This document shows, piece after piece, positions 1 through 11,744 of a stretch of 41,615 bases of DNA. The stretch spans positions 1-41,615 of the forward strand of contig MCFE01000733.1 of the NCBI GenBank assembly GCA_002104905.1, written 5' to 3'. The first letter of the stretch is position 1; each line of letters starts with the position of its first letter. This DNA comes from Basidiobolus meristosporus CBS 931.73 (taxonomy: Eukaryota; Basidiobolomycota; Basidiobolomycetes; Basidiobolales; Basidiobolaceae). The position numbers and the translations under genes are program-made. The notes beneath the pieces were generated by a model that was not told the DNA's origin, made no database searches, and saw only the letters and a list, made by a program, of their open reading frames with translations.

Positions 1-215
1 TCATAGGATAATTTTTATCATGGATCATAGATCTTGCCATATTGATCATTGATCTGCTTGCATGTTCTGCTACTCCATTTTGATGTGGGGAGTATGGTAC
101 AGGAGTCTCCTGCTTTAACTCATTAATTTGACAGAAGCTGATAACAAGTTGTGAGGTATTTTCCCCATAATTTTCAGAGCACATTTTCTTAATCCCTGTG
201 AAAAATTATGGTATT
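1..215 (-). pseudogene. Ty1/copia integrase fragment, truncated by window edge
   Basis: Read on the minus strand, this stretch matches the integrase core of the copia copies elsewhere in the window. It includes the region after the catalytic Asp (a DNGGE-type site reads as ENYGE) and a PYSPHQNGVAEH block, followed by the segment around MARSMIHDKNYP. The plus-strand copia copy at about 11,470-11,660 gives the corresponding sequence. It is opposite in orientation to the other copia copies and is cut by the window start. Homology ends near 215, where a different minus-strand relic begins. It is not functional. Confidence 0.75.
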
Positions 216-2600
216 GTTCCCATCAAAAGGCTGTCACAAAGTTAAAGTCCTGTGACTAAGAGGTACTGATCCCATCAGGACACTGTCCAGAGGTTGTTGA
301 AAAATAATTGCACCCCAGATTTCACCAAAAACTTGGTCAAAATTTCTCATCACAATGATGCATAAGTGGCTTTTGATTGGTTCCCTGCCAATTCACTCAC
401 TCTCTGATCCCAGACACTCTATCACCTCCTATGTTTGTGTGCATGGATTGGCTATTGCCTCTTGTTCACACTTCTTACTCCCTGACTCTATGGCTTCTCT
501 TACTTTTAATGCATACAAACTGATTTGTTTTCATTGAAACTTCAGTTGTACCTCAATTGCCAATTGTATTGACCTATACAAGTCCCTATACCCCGCACTA
601 GTATTAAGCCCAACCCCACACTCAACAAATAACTCCACTAAAATCCGCCACTCAATAAGTATTTCTGCTGTAATGCTCTGGTTCCACAACTTTGGCAGAC
701 CCAATGGCTTTATGCCACTGTTCATTTACTGGTTCCAACACATCCCAGTCTTCAGCAAGTACTGCAAGGTCTAGCACCTCATCTGCCAGTCTTTGCAATA
801 AGTTCTTGCAATATTCAAGTGCACTTTCTTGAGCATTGCTCTTAAAGAATTGCTACACACTCTCTGTGTGTCTATTAATGTTTCAAAATTCCACTAAAGG
901 CATTGTGCTAGTCTTTCAAGCTCTTGAAATTGTAGCCTTATCTGTTAGTGGGATCTCCACTCTGTCAACAATGGAGGATGTGGAGGCTGTGGTAAACAAG
1001 TTGCTTTTTTCTGCAAACTCATCTACCTTGCTAGAGTGTAGCACAACTGGCTGTGCTTCCAACTCTTGTGAAAGCAGCTATCTTGTTGGTAGTTCTTTTT
1101 GGCTATGATGGAATTTGGTCTGTTCCTTGCTTGAACTGTTAATTGGCAAGAACTGCAGTTTTTTTGCATGCCTCCCTGTCTCAGGTTAGGGTAGACATTT
1201 TTCCCTTTACCTTTTTCTTTATTACTGCCAGGTCTTTTACTTCTACTTTGTGTGTGTGCTTCTTTTAATGAACTATATTTTCTCCTTGATAAATTCAGCC
1301 CTGACTTATCTGTTTTGGCCTGCTTGTTCCTTGCTGGCTCTCACCTGGGAACCTGACGTTTCTTTCCTGCTTGTGTTGAGCTCTCAACCATAGTTGTGCT
1401 GGGCTCCTGTAAAAGCCACTGGTTTTTATCACTTCTAGGTCCTTTACTGCTACTTTGACTAAGTGCTTCTTGAGTGGTTTGATGCTTTTTCCTTGATAAA
1501 TGTTGTGCTGGTGCATCTGTTTCTGCCTGCTTGTTCCTAATTGACACTTTTAGCTATTTGACGTCTCTTTGATGCTTGTCTAGAGCTTTTGGCCCTGCTT
1601 GTAACAGGCTCTTGAGGAAGCCACTGATTTTTAGCCATGGCACTCTTGTTCTTCTGCCTTTGATAGTTTCTGCTATTCTTAAGATATTTTCTTAGCATAC
1701 CAATGCTGGCCCAAAATTTGTTTGCCTGCTTGAATCCAGGATGATGGTAATGGTACAAGTCAATTGTGTTCTGCTTGGCCTTGAGTTCCTGATGTTCCTG
1801 TGGTATGCTGGCCTTAAGGTGATGGCATGCTAGACTTTGGAAAGCCTCTTGAATATTAGCCCACTCCTAATTATTGCATGCAACAGCCTCACAGATCTTT
1901 GATGTCTTTTGATTTTTAGGATTTAGTATAATCCACATTGTCTCCCTCCTACGCTGTGATAGGTTTTTCTGTGGGCTTTATCTTTGGGCACTGTTGTTGT
2001 GCTTCAAAGACTGTATGGTGTTCTTCTGATGTTTCATTGGGAAATGGCTCAGCTGTTTGCTATAACATTGGGTGACTTGAGTTCCTTCTTTGCAGCAAAG
2101 AGACAGCTTTCTCTACCTGGGATATCGATTGTTCTTCATTGTTCTTCATGTATTATCCACTCATCCTGCTTCTGGACTATTTCCTGATTTCTCTGGGCCA
2201 TTGCATCTACCCTATCAGCCACTGCACCTAATTGCTTCATTAATGCTTTGGTATGAGCTGACAACATACCTGCTAATATTGGTGGTGGTGATGTTATGAC
2301 GGCCACTTGCTGGTCTTCAACTGAGGGCACTGTGTTTTCTACATTCTCATCTGGCTGAGCATATCAGTCAGCTTGTGGCTCTGCAGAGGTTCTCAGTTGC
2401 CTACTTGACAGAGAGTCTGAGGAATCTGCATTATTACCTTCAGTGGGCACACTGTTAACATGGCCTTTTTTGGAAGTAGTCCTGCTTGTTGCACTGAATG
2501 TCACAGCAAGCTGTTGTCCAACCATTCTTTTAATGCCATCAGTAGTGGGCTTTGGTTGAGAACCAGACAACTTTGCTTTATTTGTTGATAGCATATATAT
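216..2600 (-). pseudogene. Unidentified transposon-like protein relic on the minus strand
   Basis: The minus strand carries a run of short open frames separated by stops. At the upstream end (2364-2594) is a polar Ser/Thr/Lys-rich stretch. Next (2136-2330) comes a helix-prone segment rich in Gln, Glu and Asp that could form a coiled coil (around QLGAVADRVDAMAQRN). Then comes a Lys/Ser/Gln-rich repeated stretch (about 1,230-1,640), followed by further fragments to about 230. The layout resembles a Gag-like or accessory protein of a mobile element, but I recognise no catalytic motif and cannot name the family. It might be the second gene of the neighbouring CACTA-like element or the gag of another retroelement. 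Base composition is AT-rich like the rest of the transposon zone. Confidence 0.4.
1228..1640. repeat. Degenerate tandem repeat, period about 207 bp
   Basis: Two adjacent units and part of a third are visible. CCTTGAT occurs at 1284 and 1491, GCCTGCTTGTTCC at 1318 and 1525, and the AGGTC(C/T)TTTAC block at about 1229 and 1436; all are spaced 207 bp. A third partial start, GCCACTGATTTTTA, follows at about 1620. On the minus strand the units encode related Lys/Ser/Gln-rich peptides, each containing NKQA followed by LSR(K/R)K. The repeat therefore lies inside the decayed minus-strand frame. Confidence 0.7.
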
Positions 2601-2699
2601 GGAAGTGAGTCAAACCAAAGGGGAAATAGCTTTAAATATATATGTGTATGTGTTGCCACAACTTTATTTATAATGCTCACTATGGTGGGTCATCATTGA

Positions 2700-5307
2700 A
2701 TCTTACATTCATGTAGGTGCAATGTCTCAAATACAAGAGTTTCTTAAACTCACTTGAGTATTGACCAAATAGTGATATGAAAGTATTAAGTTAATGAAGG
2801 TCAAACTCTTTGCCCCATGGATAAGACTACTTTGATTCCGCATTATAAGTGAAGCAAAAAAAGACCATGTGGCTATTGTAGCAAGCCTCTCAGCCATGAA
2901 GCACATAGACAGCATAGGAAGTATTACAAGAATCACAGCCAGTGTTTTGCCACACAAGTCATATATGACCATTCATTGGTCACCACTGTACAAACATTAT
3001 CTTGCAGGCCAGTCAATACTTCTATATTAGCACCTGGCTGTCTTTGTGATCTTATGCAAACTAAGTCCAATGAGTTTGTGATGCCTTCAGGCTCACCTCA
3101 GCCTTTTGAATATGGCACACAGAGTGATAACTCTGACAAAGAAGGTCCACTGATGGATTGTGAGCCTATCTCCCCAAACAACAGTACCATGTGCCCAGTC
3201 AAATCCCAATATGCAATGAGACAACATCTGTTGAAACAAATGCCAAGGATACTTTATGGAGCCAAGTGATCCCAGTAATCCATCCACTGGTGAATGATGT
3301 AATGTTGTGGCTTGAGAAGTGGCATGTTTCCACTAATATTGGTAATGGGTGCTCTGAGGATTTATTACTACTGCTTGCCAGAATTATTATGGGATGCAAC
3401 TTACCATGTACATGGTACAAGTGGATAACCATTATGCAGCTGGCAACATATGATCCAGAGACTTTCCTGATTCCAGCATGTGTAAACAGTTGCATGGCAT
3501 TCACATCCAGAAATGCTACCATTGCAATGTGTCCAAATTGTCAGGAATCCACCACCATTGAGGGAAAACATTGATCACACTCCTGATATATTCCAGTAAT
3601 ACCCCATCTGAGGAATCTGATACAGTCCAACAAATATTGCAAAGCTATACAGTACTGCACTCAGTATCAATCAAGCGCAAATATATCCAATATATTTAAT
3701 GGCAAACATTACAAACAGCTAAGAAGCAAGGGCTACTTTGAAGGTATGTATGACCATGCCTTTGCTTTAGCACTTGATGGATTCTCATCAAACAAGTACA
3801 CTACCAGCAAATCCTGCTGGCCACTGATTCTCATCAATCTGAATCTGCTGCCCATCTTACAGTATCAGAACAGTAATTGGATAGTAGTCTCACTGGTATC
3901 TGGGCCTAAATCACTGTCCATCCTGGATAGCTACCTGCATCCATTGCAGGATGAGTTTTGCATGCTTTCCAGCAGGATAACAGTATATGGCCATCATGTA
4001 AAAGTGCATATTATTATCTGCATTGGGATACCCAATCCATCAGCAAGACAGCAGGTTTTTCTGGCCACAATGGATGGTATTGCTGTCAAATGTGTAAGAT
4101 CCAGGGGATTTACTCCATTATTCACACACATTACTATTATCCAAACACCAGCACTAAGAACTTCATCTTCCTGCAGAGAGAATGTACAGAAGTCAACATG
4201 CAATTGTAGCAAAGTTGGCAGGCTATAAGCCATTGGCCAGAGTATGGAATAAACCAGAAACCAGAGATATTTAAGATAGTGGGTATCTGTTGGAGCAAAA
4301 GCTTTCTGCTGGGAGCAATGCATCTGCTTCTCAACAGTATCCCAAAAATAATGACCAAGTTGTACTTCAAGCTAAATGAGCCCTTCAAGATGCCGGAGAA
4401 ATTTGAAGGAATTGGCAAGATATTACAGAGTATCCACTACCCTACGTACTTCTCACAGACTCCAATCTATATTCACATGCATATGTAACAATACAAATGC
4501 AAAGACTTAATAAATTGAATATGTATTTATTCAAGTGGTGTTCTGAAGCCATTCCTACCAAGAGTACATTGGAAGCATTGGGAGTCATATGTGGACATTG
4601 TAGGAATATTTATCCAGAAGCTGATAACCAATGCCAACTTAATACATCTACAGCTGTTGTGCAAGGAGTTTGTAACAGGATTTGAGCAGCTATACTACAA
4701 ACATAAAGCTGAATGCGCAGATCTCTGCCGCTACTGTATCCATTCTCTACTCCATCTTGCACAGTGTGTGGAGAATATTGGGCCTTGCTTCACCTTTTGG
4801 GAGTTTCCTATGGAGTGGATGTGCAGAGAGATAGGAAGACAAGTCAAGTTGCAGGTACTACCATATCACAATCTCATCAAGAGTATTACCTTCAAGTCCG
4901 TCATAGATGTGATAAGTTGGCACATGGAGGACAGCCTGGAAGAGTTAGAAGATACTGAGGACAAATTAGCACATGGAAACACCTATGCCTATGGCATTAA
5001 GAAGCTAAGCAGCCCCAATGCATGGGTAATCAGTTATGTAATGCAAAGTTAGGTTGGGTGCAACAAGCAACTAATTTTTATTAGGAAAACTCTACCAAGG
5101 TATGCCAGATTTCTCTTGGTCACAAGCCAACTTCTACACCATTGAAAAGGGAACTCACACAAACAAGAATCAGAGCGCACCTATTAGGGGGACAAGAATT
5201 TGGCAGGGAGAAGCAGTATGTTGGCTAAATACCAAGAAGTTCCTTGCAGATATTCAGGAGGTATTCATGGCAGAAGTGGCAACAACCAAGCATATGTTTG
5301 CAAGGTG
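2700..5307 (+). pseudogene. CACTA/EnSpm-like (Tnp2-type) transposase relic
   Basis: Broken plus-strand frames carry hallmarks of the fungal CACTA/Plavaka transposase family. Around 4,020-4,140 there is a GHNGWYCCQMCKIQG stretch, the family's Cys-rich 'GHNA..GCR.C...G' signature, followed by HYYYP. Around 4,690-4,900 there is a block resembling the Tnp2/DUF4218-type C-terminal domain (LCRYCIHSLLH, then a 'GPCFTFWEFPMEWMCRE' motif). A putative C-terminal tail continues to about 5,300 before copia sequence starts. Multiple stops and frame changes make it inactive. I did not find its terminal inverted repeats, so element boundaries are approximate. Confidence 0.65.
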
Positions 5308-6115
5308 TCTGCAAAATTCAGGGGATAAAGCAAGAAACTACTGTACCATGCTCCCTAGAGCAAAATACAGTGGTGCAATGTACAAACATAGTGATAATTG
5401 ATATGACAAAATTCATGATCCATGGTCAAAGATATTTGATGTTTTTGGGTGGAATCAATTGCCACAGCTGAATTCCTTAAAAATACAAGTCAAACAGAGT
5501 ACTCTGTGATTACACTCCATTTCACATATAATATAGGTATGGACCAAGTACAGAACATCCCAGAATATCTGGGTGAACAGCATATGCCTAAAAACTGCCT
5601 GAAATCTGTCAAAATTTCAGCCAAAAAGTTTAAAATTCATATTTTTGAGCTACTGCAATGAGAGTAAAGCATACACACCCTACAATACCACAGTAAAGAA
5701 GCTGATCAAGTGTAGGGATATCTTGCTTGACAAAATTCAAGATTATCACAAAAAAAGCATTAGATGATGATGAAAATCTGATATCAAGTCCACCATTTAT
5801 CAGCATTGAACTAGAGCAAAACAATGAGCTCTTTTTCACTCCGGGGAGCTCTTGAACTGTGGCTCAGTCTGAATCAATGCCCAGCAATATCCAAGAAGTG
5901 ATCATTTCAGTATCAAATGCCAGGAGATTCAACCAGAGAAGTAATGGACCAAGTTACTGTATCCATGAGGGTACAAACTTAGTCTATGCTCTTTCAGGCC
6001 ATATTGATGAGCTCCAGATTCTAAAGAAGAGCCTTAATAGTCTTCATAAAGAGGTTTTGGTAATCCACAATGACTGAAGAATATTGGACTCTGATGGAAA
6101 ATCAGGATATTATGC
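5308..6115 (+). pseudogene. Copia relic A1: integrase to start of reverse transcriptase
   Basis: From the sequence around CTGCAAAATTCAGGGGAT this segment follows the copia copy at 11,519-12,310 almost collinearly. It includes the 'KQETTVPYSP' equivalent, the integrase C-terminal region, the 'ESMPSNIQEVIISVSNA' linker and the 'MTEEYQ.LM' start of the RT region. It carries many stops and small indels. It stops near 6,115, where a second integrase segment (A2) begins. The order runs back from RT to integrase, which marks a junction between two copies. Confidence 0.7.
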
Positions 6116-6117
6116 TT

Positions 6118-8426
6118 TCACAATGGTGAATAATATATAGCAATACTCTTCATCCACTTCTGCAAATTTCATTCCACAAAGCAAGACACTACTGTACCAT
6201 ATTCCCCATAGCAAAATGGAGTAGCAGAATGTGCAAATAGATCATTAACTCATATTGCAATATCTATGATCCATGAACAAAATTATCCTGTAATTTTTGG
6301 GCAGAATCAGTTGCCACATTTGTATTCCTTAAAACAGGAGTTATAATAGAATACTTTGAGATTCCACTCCTTTTGAAGCATGATATAGACACAGTCCCAG
6401 TGCAGAGCATCCAAGAATATCTGGATGAACAGCATATGCAAAGAAGCAGCCTGAAATCAGTCAAATTTGAGTCAAAAAGTCAAAAATGAATATTTTTGGG
6501 CTACTGCAATAGGAGTAAGGCATACAGACTCTACAATACCAAAGCAAAGAAGCTAAGCAAGTCCAGGAATTTGTTGTCTGGTGAATATTCCAAATTTTCA
6601 CAAAAAATAGCATCAGATCATGACAGAAATCTGATATCAAGCCCACCAATGGGCGGAAGTAAATCAAAGTAAAACAAAGAAGCTTTTTACTGCAGAAGAC
6701 TCTACAGTCATGGTTCAGCCTGAATCAGTGCCCAGGAATTTCCCAGAAGTGATCATCTCAGTATTACAAACCAGAGGATCCAACTGGTCCAGATATAGCC
6801 AAAATTGCTATATCAACAAGATTATGAACTTAGCTCAGACCTATTCAGTCAATATCAATGAGCCCCAGACTGTAAAAGTGGCCCTAAATAGCCCTCAGAA
6901 AATGTTTTGGAGATCCACAATGACTGAGAAATATCAGATCCTGATGCAAAAGAAACTTGGGGCTTGGTGAATTTACCAATCAGCCAAAAATCAGGTGGAT
7001 GCAGATAGGTAAACAAGACAAAATACAAGGCTGATGGTACAATTGAAAGATACAAAGCCAGAATTATAGCCATGAGATACTCTCAAACAAAAGGACTTGA
7101 CTATACTGAGACCTTTGCACTGGTAGCCAAGTTTAATTCCATCAGATTAATATTTGCTATTGCAGTCAAAAATAAATTTTTATTCATCAAATGGATGTAA
7201 AAGCTTCATTTTTGTATGAGAAACTTGATGATGGCATGAACATGAACCAGCCTGATAGGTTTACTGACCAGGATAACTCCAAACTGATCTGCAAGACTAA
7301 AAAGCTCTAAATAGTCACTAACAATCACCAAGAGGCTGGAATTTAAGACAAATTCTTATTTGGAATCTTGGTGTGTTCAAAGGAATACTGCGGACTATAT
7401 TATATACTCTCAGCCAGATAGAGCAAGTCCAGCTCTATTAGCTCTATCTGTGGATAATCTTATCTAGCTGTCAACAACCTAGAGACATTGGAAGAGACTG
7501 AATCCAGCCTGCTTAAAGAATTCAAGATGTCCAATATAGGGGAACTCAGTTACTACTTAGGGATAAAGTTCTCCATAGACAGAAGTACCCAGACTATTGC
7601 CCTAAGCCAATCTAAGTATATTCAAGATATTCTAAAAAAGTACCAAATGGAAGACTGTCAACCAGCAGCTACCCCAATGGAGACAAATCTTACCATCGTC
7701 AAAACTCTACCAAATCAAAAGAGCAGAATACCATCCAAAAGCCCTGAGTTTCCTTATCAATCTATGGTCTGCAGTTTGATGCATATCATGCTTGCAACAT
7801 GTTCATATATCTCATATTCAGTGGGAGTTGTCAACATGCATAATCAGAACTATGGATCTGATCATATTGCGGTAGTTAAGCAGATTTTTAGATACCTAAA
7901 TGGAACTGCTGATGTCTGATTAAGGTACACCTATGAGGATTCAGAACAAGATCTTGTGGGATACTCTGATTCTGATTGGGGATAAAATCTAGCAGACAGA
8001 CAATCCACCACAGGACACACCTTAATTCACTGTAAAGGAACAATTTCATGGACTTTGAGATAGCAACCAACTAAAGCACTTTCTACCACAGAGACAGAGT
8101 CTAGGGCAGCTTGCAAAGCTACAAAAGAAGTAATGTGGCTAAGAATGCTTCTCAAGGTCTTAGGTCTAAGTCTGAGAACACCAATGACTTTATTTCAAGA
8201 TAATCAATGATGTATACAATTGGGTAGAAATCCAACTTTTCATACCAGAACTAAGCACAAAGATATTAGACATCATTTCATATGTGAGCCTATAGAAAAT
8301 AACTTAGCAAACTGGCCTATGGATGAAATGGTTGCTGTCACATTAACAAAGCTCTAGCTAATGACAAATTTGAGTATCTTGGGTTCAAATTAGGACCAGT
8401 GATTATAAAAATTATTGGAGTAGGAA
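6118..8426 (+). pseudogene. Copia relic A2: integrase, reverse transcriptase, RNase H
   Basis: This copy starts inside integrase (an ACAATGGTG equivalent at about 6,124). It continues through the integrase C terminus, the linker (6,700-6,970), RT (about 6,970-7,480) and the post-RT connection (7,488-7,919, with 'SNIGELSYYLGIKFS'). It ends in the RNase H domain (7,920-8,400), which carries a DSDWG equivalent and a 'TKHKDIRHHF'-like block. The RT catalytic YVDD is degraded, and there are stops throughout. Its RT contains the same frame break at TTTTTATTCATCAAATGG (about 7,177) as the fuller copy. It is followed directly by an LTR remnant. Confidence 0.8.
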
Positions 8427-8674
8427 TATTGTAAAAGTTAGTTATTTCACCTAAATATTCATCTAACTTGGTAACTTAGATCATTTCCAGCATATCTTAG
8501 GGAATATAGACCAAATTCCTTATTGGAGCTTACTTTGAATATCCTTGCCAAAATATCTGGTACCCAGAGCATGAAAATTCTCAAAGTTGTCCAAACAGTT
8601 CCATATCTTGCTTGCATGTCTATGGGACCTTTCTGAGTCTATTCTGCATGCTACTTATGCTAGAACCATGTAAA
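8427..8674 (+). repeat. Truncated 3' LTR of copia relic A2
   Basis: This aligns to the first two thirds of the 349-bp copia LTR, through the GACCAAATTCCTT, GGTACCCAGA and TGTCCAAACAG blocks. The first two bases are TA rather than the usual TG, a G-to-A change. It breaks off at the position equivalent to GCCAAGACCAGG, where the next LTR starts. Confidence 0.8.
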
Positions 8675-9063
8675 TGTTGTAAAAATTTGGAATTCCACCT
8701 AAATATTCACCTAATTTATTCACTTAGATCATTACCTTCAAGTCCTAGAGAATACTGACCAAATTCCTTGTTGGCATTTACTTAGAGTATTTTCACCAAA
8801 ATACCAGGTACCCAGAACATGAAGATTCTCAAAGTTGTCCAAACAGCCCCAAACTTTGCACATGTTCTTGAGACCTTCCTTAACCTATTCTACATGTTTG
8901 TTATGCCAAGACCAGGTAAAAGTATAAGTACTACTTTTATATTCAATATATCATTAACTGAAAACCACATAATCTACTTGTTCTCCCAATCACTTCCAGT
9001 ATCTCCAAGACTCTTACAACAGGTGATGAGCCCCAAGCTGTCACTCTCTGCAATGTCTACTAT
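8675..9063 (+). repeat. Copia LTR (8675-9021) plus 42 bp of leader/gag, copy D
   Basis: A complete LTR of 347 bp begins TGTTG and ends CAACA, and is followed by the primer-binding/gag-start block GGTGATGAGCCCC. Only about 42 bp of internal sequence remain before the next LTR begins mid-sequence. Copy D has therefore been reduced to its 5' end. Confidence 0.8.
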
Positions 9064-9371
9064 TTAGTCACTTAGATCATTACCTTCAAGTCCTAGAGAA
9101 TACTGACCAAATTCCTTGTTGGGATTTACTCAGAATATTCTCACCAAAATATCAGGTGCGCAGAACATTAAAATTCTCAAAGTTGTCCAAACAGCCCCAA
9201 ACTTTGCACACATGTTCTTGAGACCTTCCATAGCCTATTTTACATGATTGTCATGACCAGATTATTTAAAAGTATAAATACTACTTTTACATTCAATAAA
9301 TCATTAGGTGAAAACTACATAATCTACTTGTCCTCCCAATCACTTCCAATATCTCCAAGACTCTTACAACA
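9064..9371 (+). repeat. 5'-truncated copia LTR, belongs to copy C
   Basis: This LTR lacks roughly its first 45 bp and starts at TTAGTCACTTAGATC. It then runs to the CAACA terminus at 9371. The junction with copy D lies in a short shared ATTTA, consistent with a deletion at microhomology. Confidence 0.75.
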
Positions 9372-9473
9372 GGTGATGAGCCCCAAACTGTCACTCTCTG
9401 CAATGTCTACTACAGCTATTACTAAAACTTTTCCCTCTACTGAAAAGTTGGATGGATTTAACTACCAAGTATG
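9372..9473 (+). pseudogene. Copia copy C, first 102 bp of internal region (gag start)
   Basis: The primer-binding block, then the gag start and a 'KLDGFNYQV' stretch, match the gag N terminus of the full-length copy (9823-9924). The sequence is interrupted exactly at 9473 by the 5' LTR of element B and resumes at 14155 (GTGTGGAAGGTCAAG), which continues the same gag codons. This split shows that B inserted into C. Confidence 0.85.
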
Positions 9474-9822
9474 TGTTGTAAAAATTTGTAATTCCACCTA
9501 AAGATTTACCTAACTTAGTCACTTAAACTATTACCCTCAAACTCTATAGAATACTGACCAAATTCCTTGTCAGGATTTACTTACAATAATTTCACCAAAA
9601 TACCAGGTACCCAGAAAATGAAAATTCTCAGAGTTGTCCAAACAGCCCCAAACTTTGCACACCTGTGCTTGGGACCTTCCTTAACCAATTCTATGTGCTT
9701 GTAATGCCAAGACCAGGTAAAAGTATAAGTACTATTTTTATATTCAATAAATCATTAACTGAAAACCACATAATCTACTTGCTCTCCCAATCACTTCCAA
9801 TATCTCCAAGACTCTTACAACA
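9474..9822 (+). repeat. 5' LTR of element B
   Basis: The 349-bp repeat starts TGTTGTAAAAATTTG and ends CTCTTACAACA, with short inverted termini TGTTG/CAACA. No strong TATA box is obvious; an AT-rich TATATTCAATAAATC region lies in its last third, at about 9,738-9,753. Its partner is at 13806-14154. Confidence 0.9.
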
Positions 9823-9834
9823 GGTTATGAGCCC
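9823..9834 (+). promoter_or_regulatory. Primer-binding site, complementary to initiator tRNA-Met anticodon arm
   Basis: GGTTATGAGCCC directly follows the LTR. Its reverse complement, GGGCTCATAACC, is the anticodon stem-loop sequence of eukaryotic initiator tRNA-Met as known from yeast (CAT anticodon inside). Drosophila copia and yeast Ty5 use this kind of internal 'half-tRNA' priming rather than the tRNA 3' end. The likely gag ATG (9827) lies inside the site. Copies C and D have GGTGATGAGCCC, one mismatch. Confidence 0.75.
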
Positions 9835-10590
9835 CAAGCTGTCTCTCTCTGCAATCTCTACTACTGCTATTACTGGAACTTTTCCCTCTGCTGAAAAGTT
9901 GGATGGATCTAACTACCAAGTGTGGAAGGTGAAGATCAAGATGCTGCTACAAGAAAGAGGTCTTTGGGATATTTTCATGGGAGAAGAATGCCCTCCTAAA
10001 AATGTGGGAGTGGAAGCCTTAAAGTACCAGAAGGAAGAACAAAGTGCCTTTAACTGCATTTGCCTTAATGCTAAAGACAAACTGCTAATTAAATGCTCAA
10101 GAGCAAAAACAGCAAGGAATGCCTGGAAGGCATTAGAAGACACCTACCAGTCATGTTCAGCTGCTAAGAAAATGTATCTGAGACAAAAATTCTTTACTAC
10201 AAAGATGCTGCAAGGAGAAGAAATGAAATTCTAATTTACTGAATTACCCTCTTGGTAGATGAGATGGAATCTGTGGGTGTACCAACTACTGATGAGGATG
10301 TGATAGTCACCATCTTGAATATCCTGACAGATAGGTTTCAGGGCCTTGTATCAGCCCTAGAGTCCAGAACTGAAGATTTGACCTTAAATAATGTATATGG
10401 AAGGCTCTTGGATAAAGAATTAAGAAAATCAAGTGCCAATAAGAAGCACAAAGCAAATGCTTTAATAAGCAATTATAACCAACAAAGGAGGTACCCAAGA
10501 CCCTACAAAGGCAACAGCAACCTGTTTTGCAACTACTGCAAAAGGAAAGGACACACATCAGACTGGTGCTTCAAAAAGAAAGATAATCAA
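9827..10590 (+). pseudogene. Element B Gag region
   Basis: Gag is the nucleocapsid precursor that packages element RNA. The frame opens at ATG 9827, embedded in the primer-binding site, and shows the copia-type N-terminal 'LDGSNYQVWKVKIKMLL' block and the UBN2/DUF4219-like helical region with 'ARNAWKALEDTY'. A CCHC zinc knuckle (C-N-Y-C...H...C) lies at 10,528-10,569. A small deletion near 10,225 causes a stop at 10,232, and the frame resumes at about 10,252. A further stop comes at about 10,591, before protease. Copy C retains the intact reading across the first break, so that one is specific to B. Confidence 0.8.
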
Positions 10591-10655
10591 TAGAAAAGCC
10601 TGAATATGGATATGCTGCAACAACTGAGCATAGACTATTCATATCTGCACTAAAT

Positions 10656-11744
10656 ATGACCACAAGCAAGGATTCTCAGACGTGGTGTATTGACTCTGGA
10701 GCATCTCAACACTTTGCACGCCAAAAAGAACTTTTTACCCAATATCAAGAAATTCCAACTAAGAAGGTTTTCATAGGTGACAATAGAACACTTGATGCAG
10801 TGGCAGAAGGAACTATCCAAGTAAATCTAAGAAGCAGTGAAGGAAGCCATACACTGACCTTCAAAGAAGTACTCTATGTACAAGAAATAGCCAAGAATCT
10901 ACTATCTGTAAGCAAGGCCACTGCAGAAGGACTTAGTTTCAACTTTGACTATTCTGGATGCAAGATCAATGATCAATATGGTGCCCATATTGCTTTGGGT
11001 ATCAGAGATCAAAATCTTTACAAGTTGACTTATATTCCATCATATTTGGAAGCCAATATAAGTAACTTAAATGAAGAAGCACCAATGCTTTGGCACAGGA
11101 GATTTGGGCACATCAATTTTGATTATTTGCACAAAATGATCAAAGATCAGCTAATTTCTGGAGCAAAAATTGATCCCCCTGCCAATTTGGAGCACTGTGA
11201 AGCCTGCATATATGAGAAACAAGCCAGACAACCATTCAAGAGCTCTGGGTTGATTGTAACCAAGAAAAAATTAGATCTAATTCACTCAGATCTCTGTGGA
11301 CCAATGCAAAGTTTATCCTAAGGCTGGGTGAAGTATTTAATCACTTTTATTGATGATTATACAAGATACACATGGGCCTACTACATGGTGAGAAAGGAAG
11401 AGGCTCTGTCTAAGCTCAGGGAGCTCAAAGCCATGGTGGAGAGAGAAACGGATGAAAAAATCAAGAAAACATGCTCTGACAATGGTGGAAAATATACCTC
11501 AAAACTCTTCATCCACTTCTGCAAAATTCATGGGATAAAGCAAGAGACTACTGTACCATACTCCCCACAGCAAAATGGAGTAGTAGAACATGCTAACAAA
11601 TCAATAATTGATATGGCAAGATCTATGATCCATGATCAGAAATTATCCTATGATTTTGGGGCGGAATCAGTTTCCACTGCTGAATATCTTAGAAATAGGA
11701 GTTATAACAGAATACTTTGTGATTCTACTCCATTTGAAGCATAA
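10656..11744 (+). pseudogene. Element B protease and integrase region
   Basis: The aspartic protease active site reads CIDSGASQH (about 10,686-10,712). Integrase follows with its HHCC zinc site (LWHRRFGH, then CEACIYEKQ about 30 residues on). The catalytic core comes next: the first Asp at HSDLCGP, the second in CSDNGGKY (about 11,470-11,495), and the Glu-containing block SPQQNGVVEHANKS (about 11,555). The final residues are interrupted by TAA at 11,319 and 11,742. The first breaks the frame between the HHCC domain and the core, and copy C reads through there. The C-terminal integrase region continues to about 12,050 with further stops. Confidence 0.85.

Noticed and set aside
3191-3574. 127-residue open frame as a stand-alone gene
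   Set aside because: It lies within the CACTA-like relic, collinear with other broken transposase pieces.
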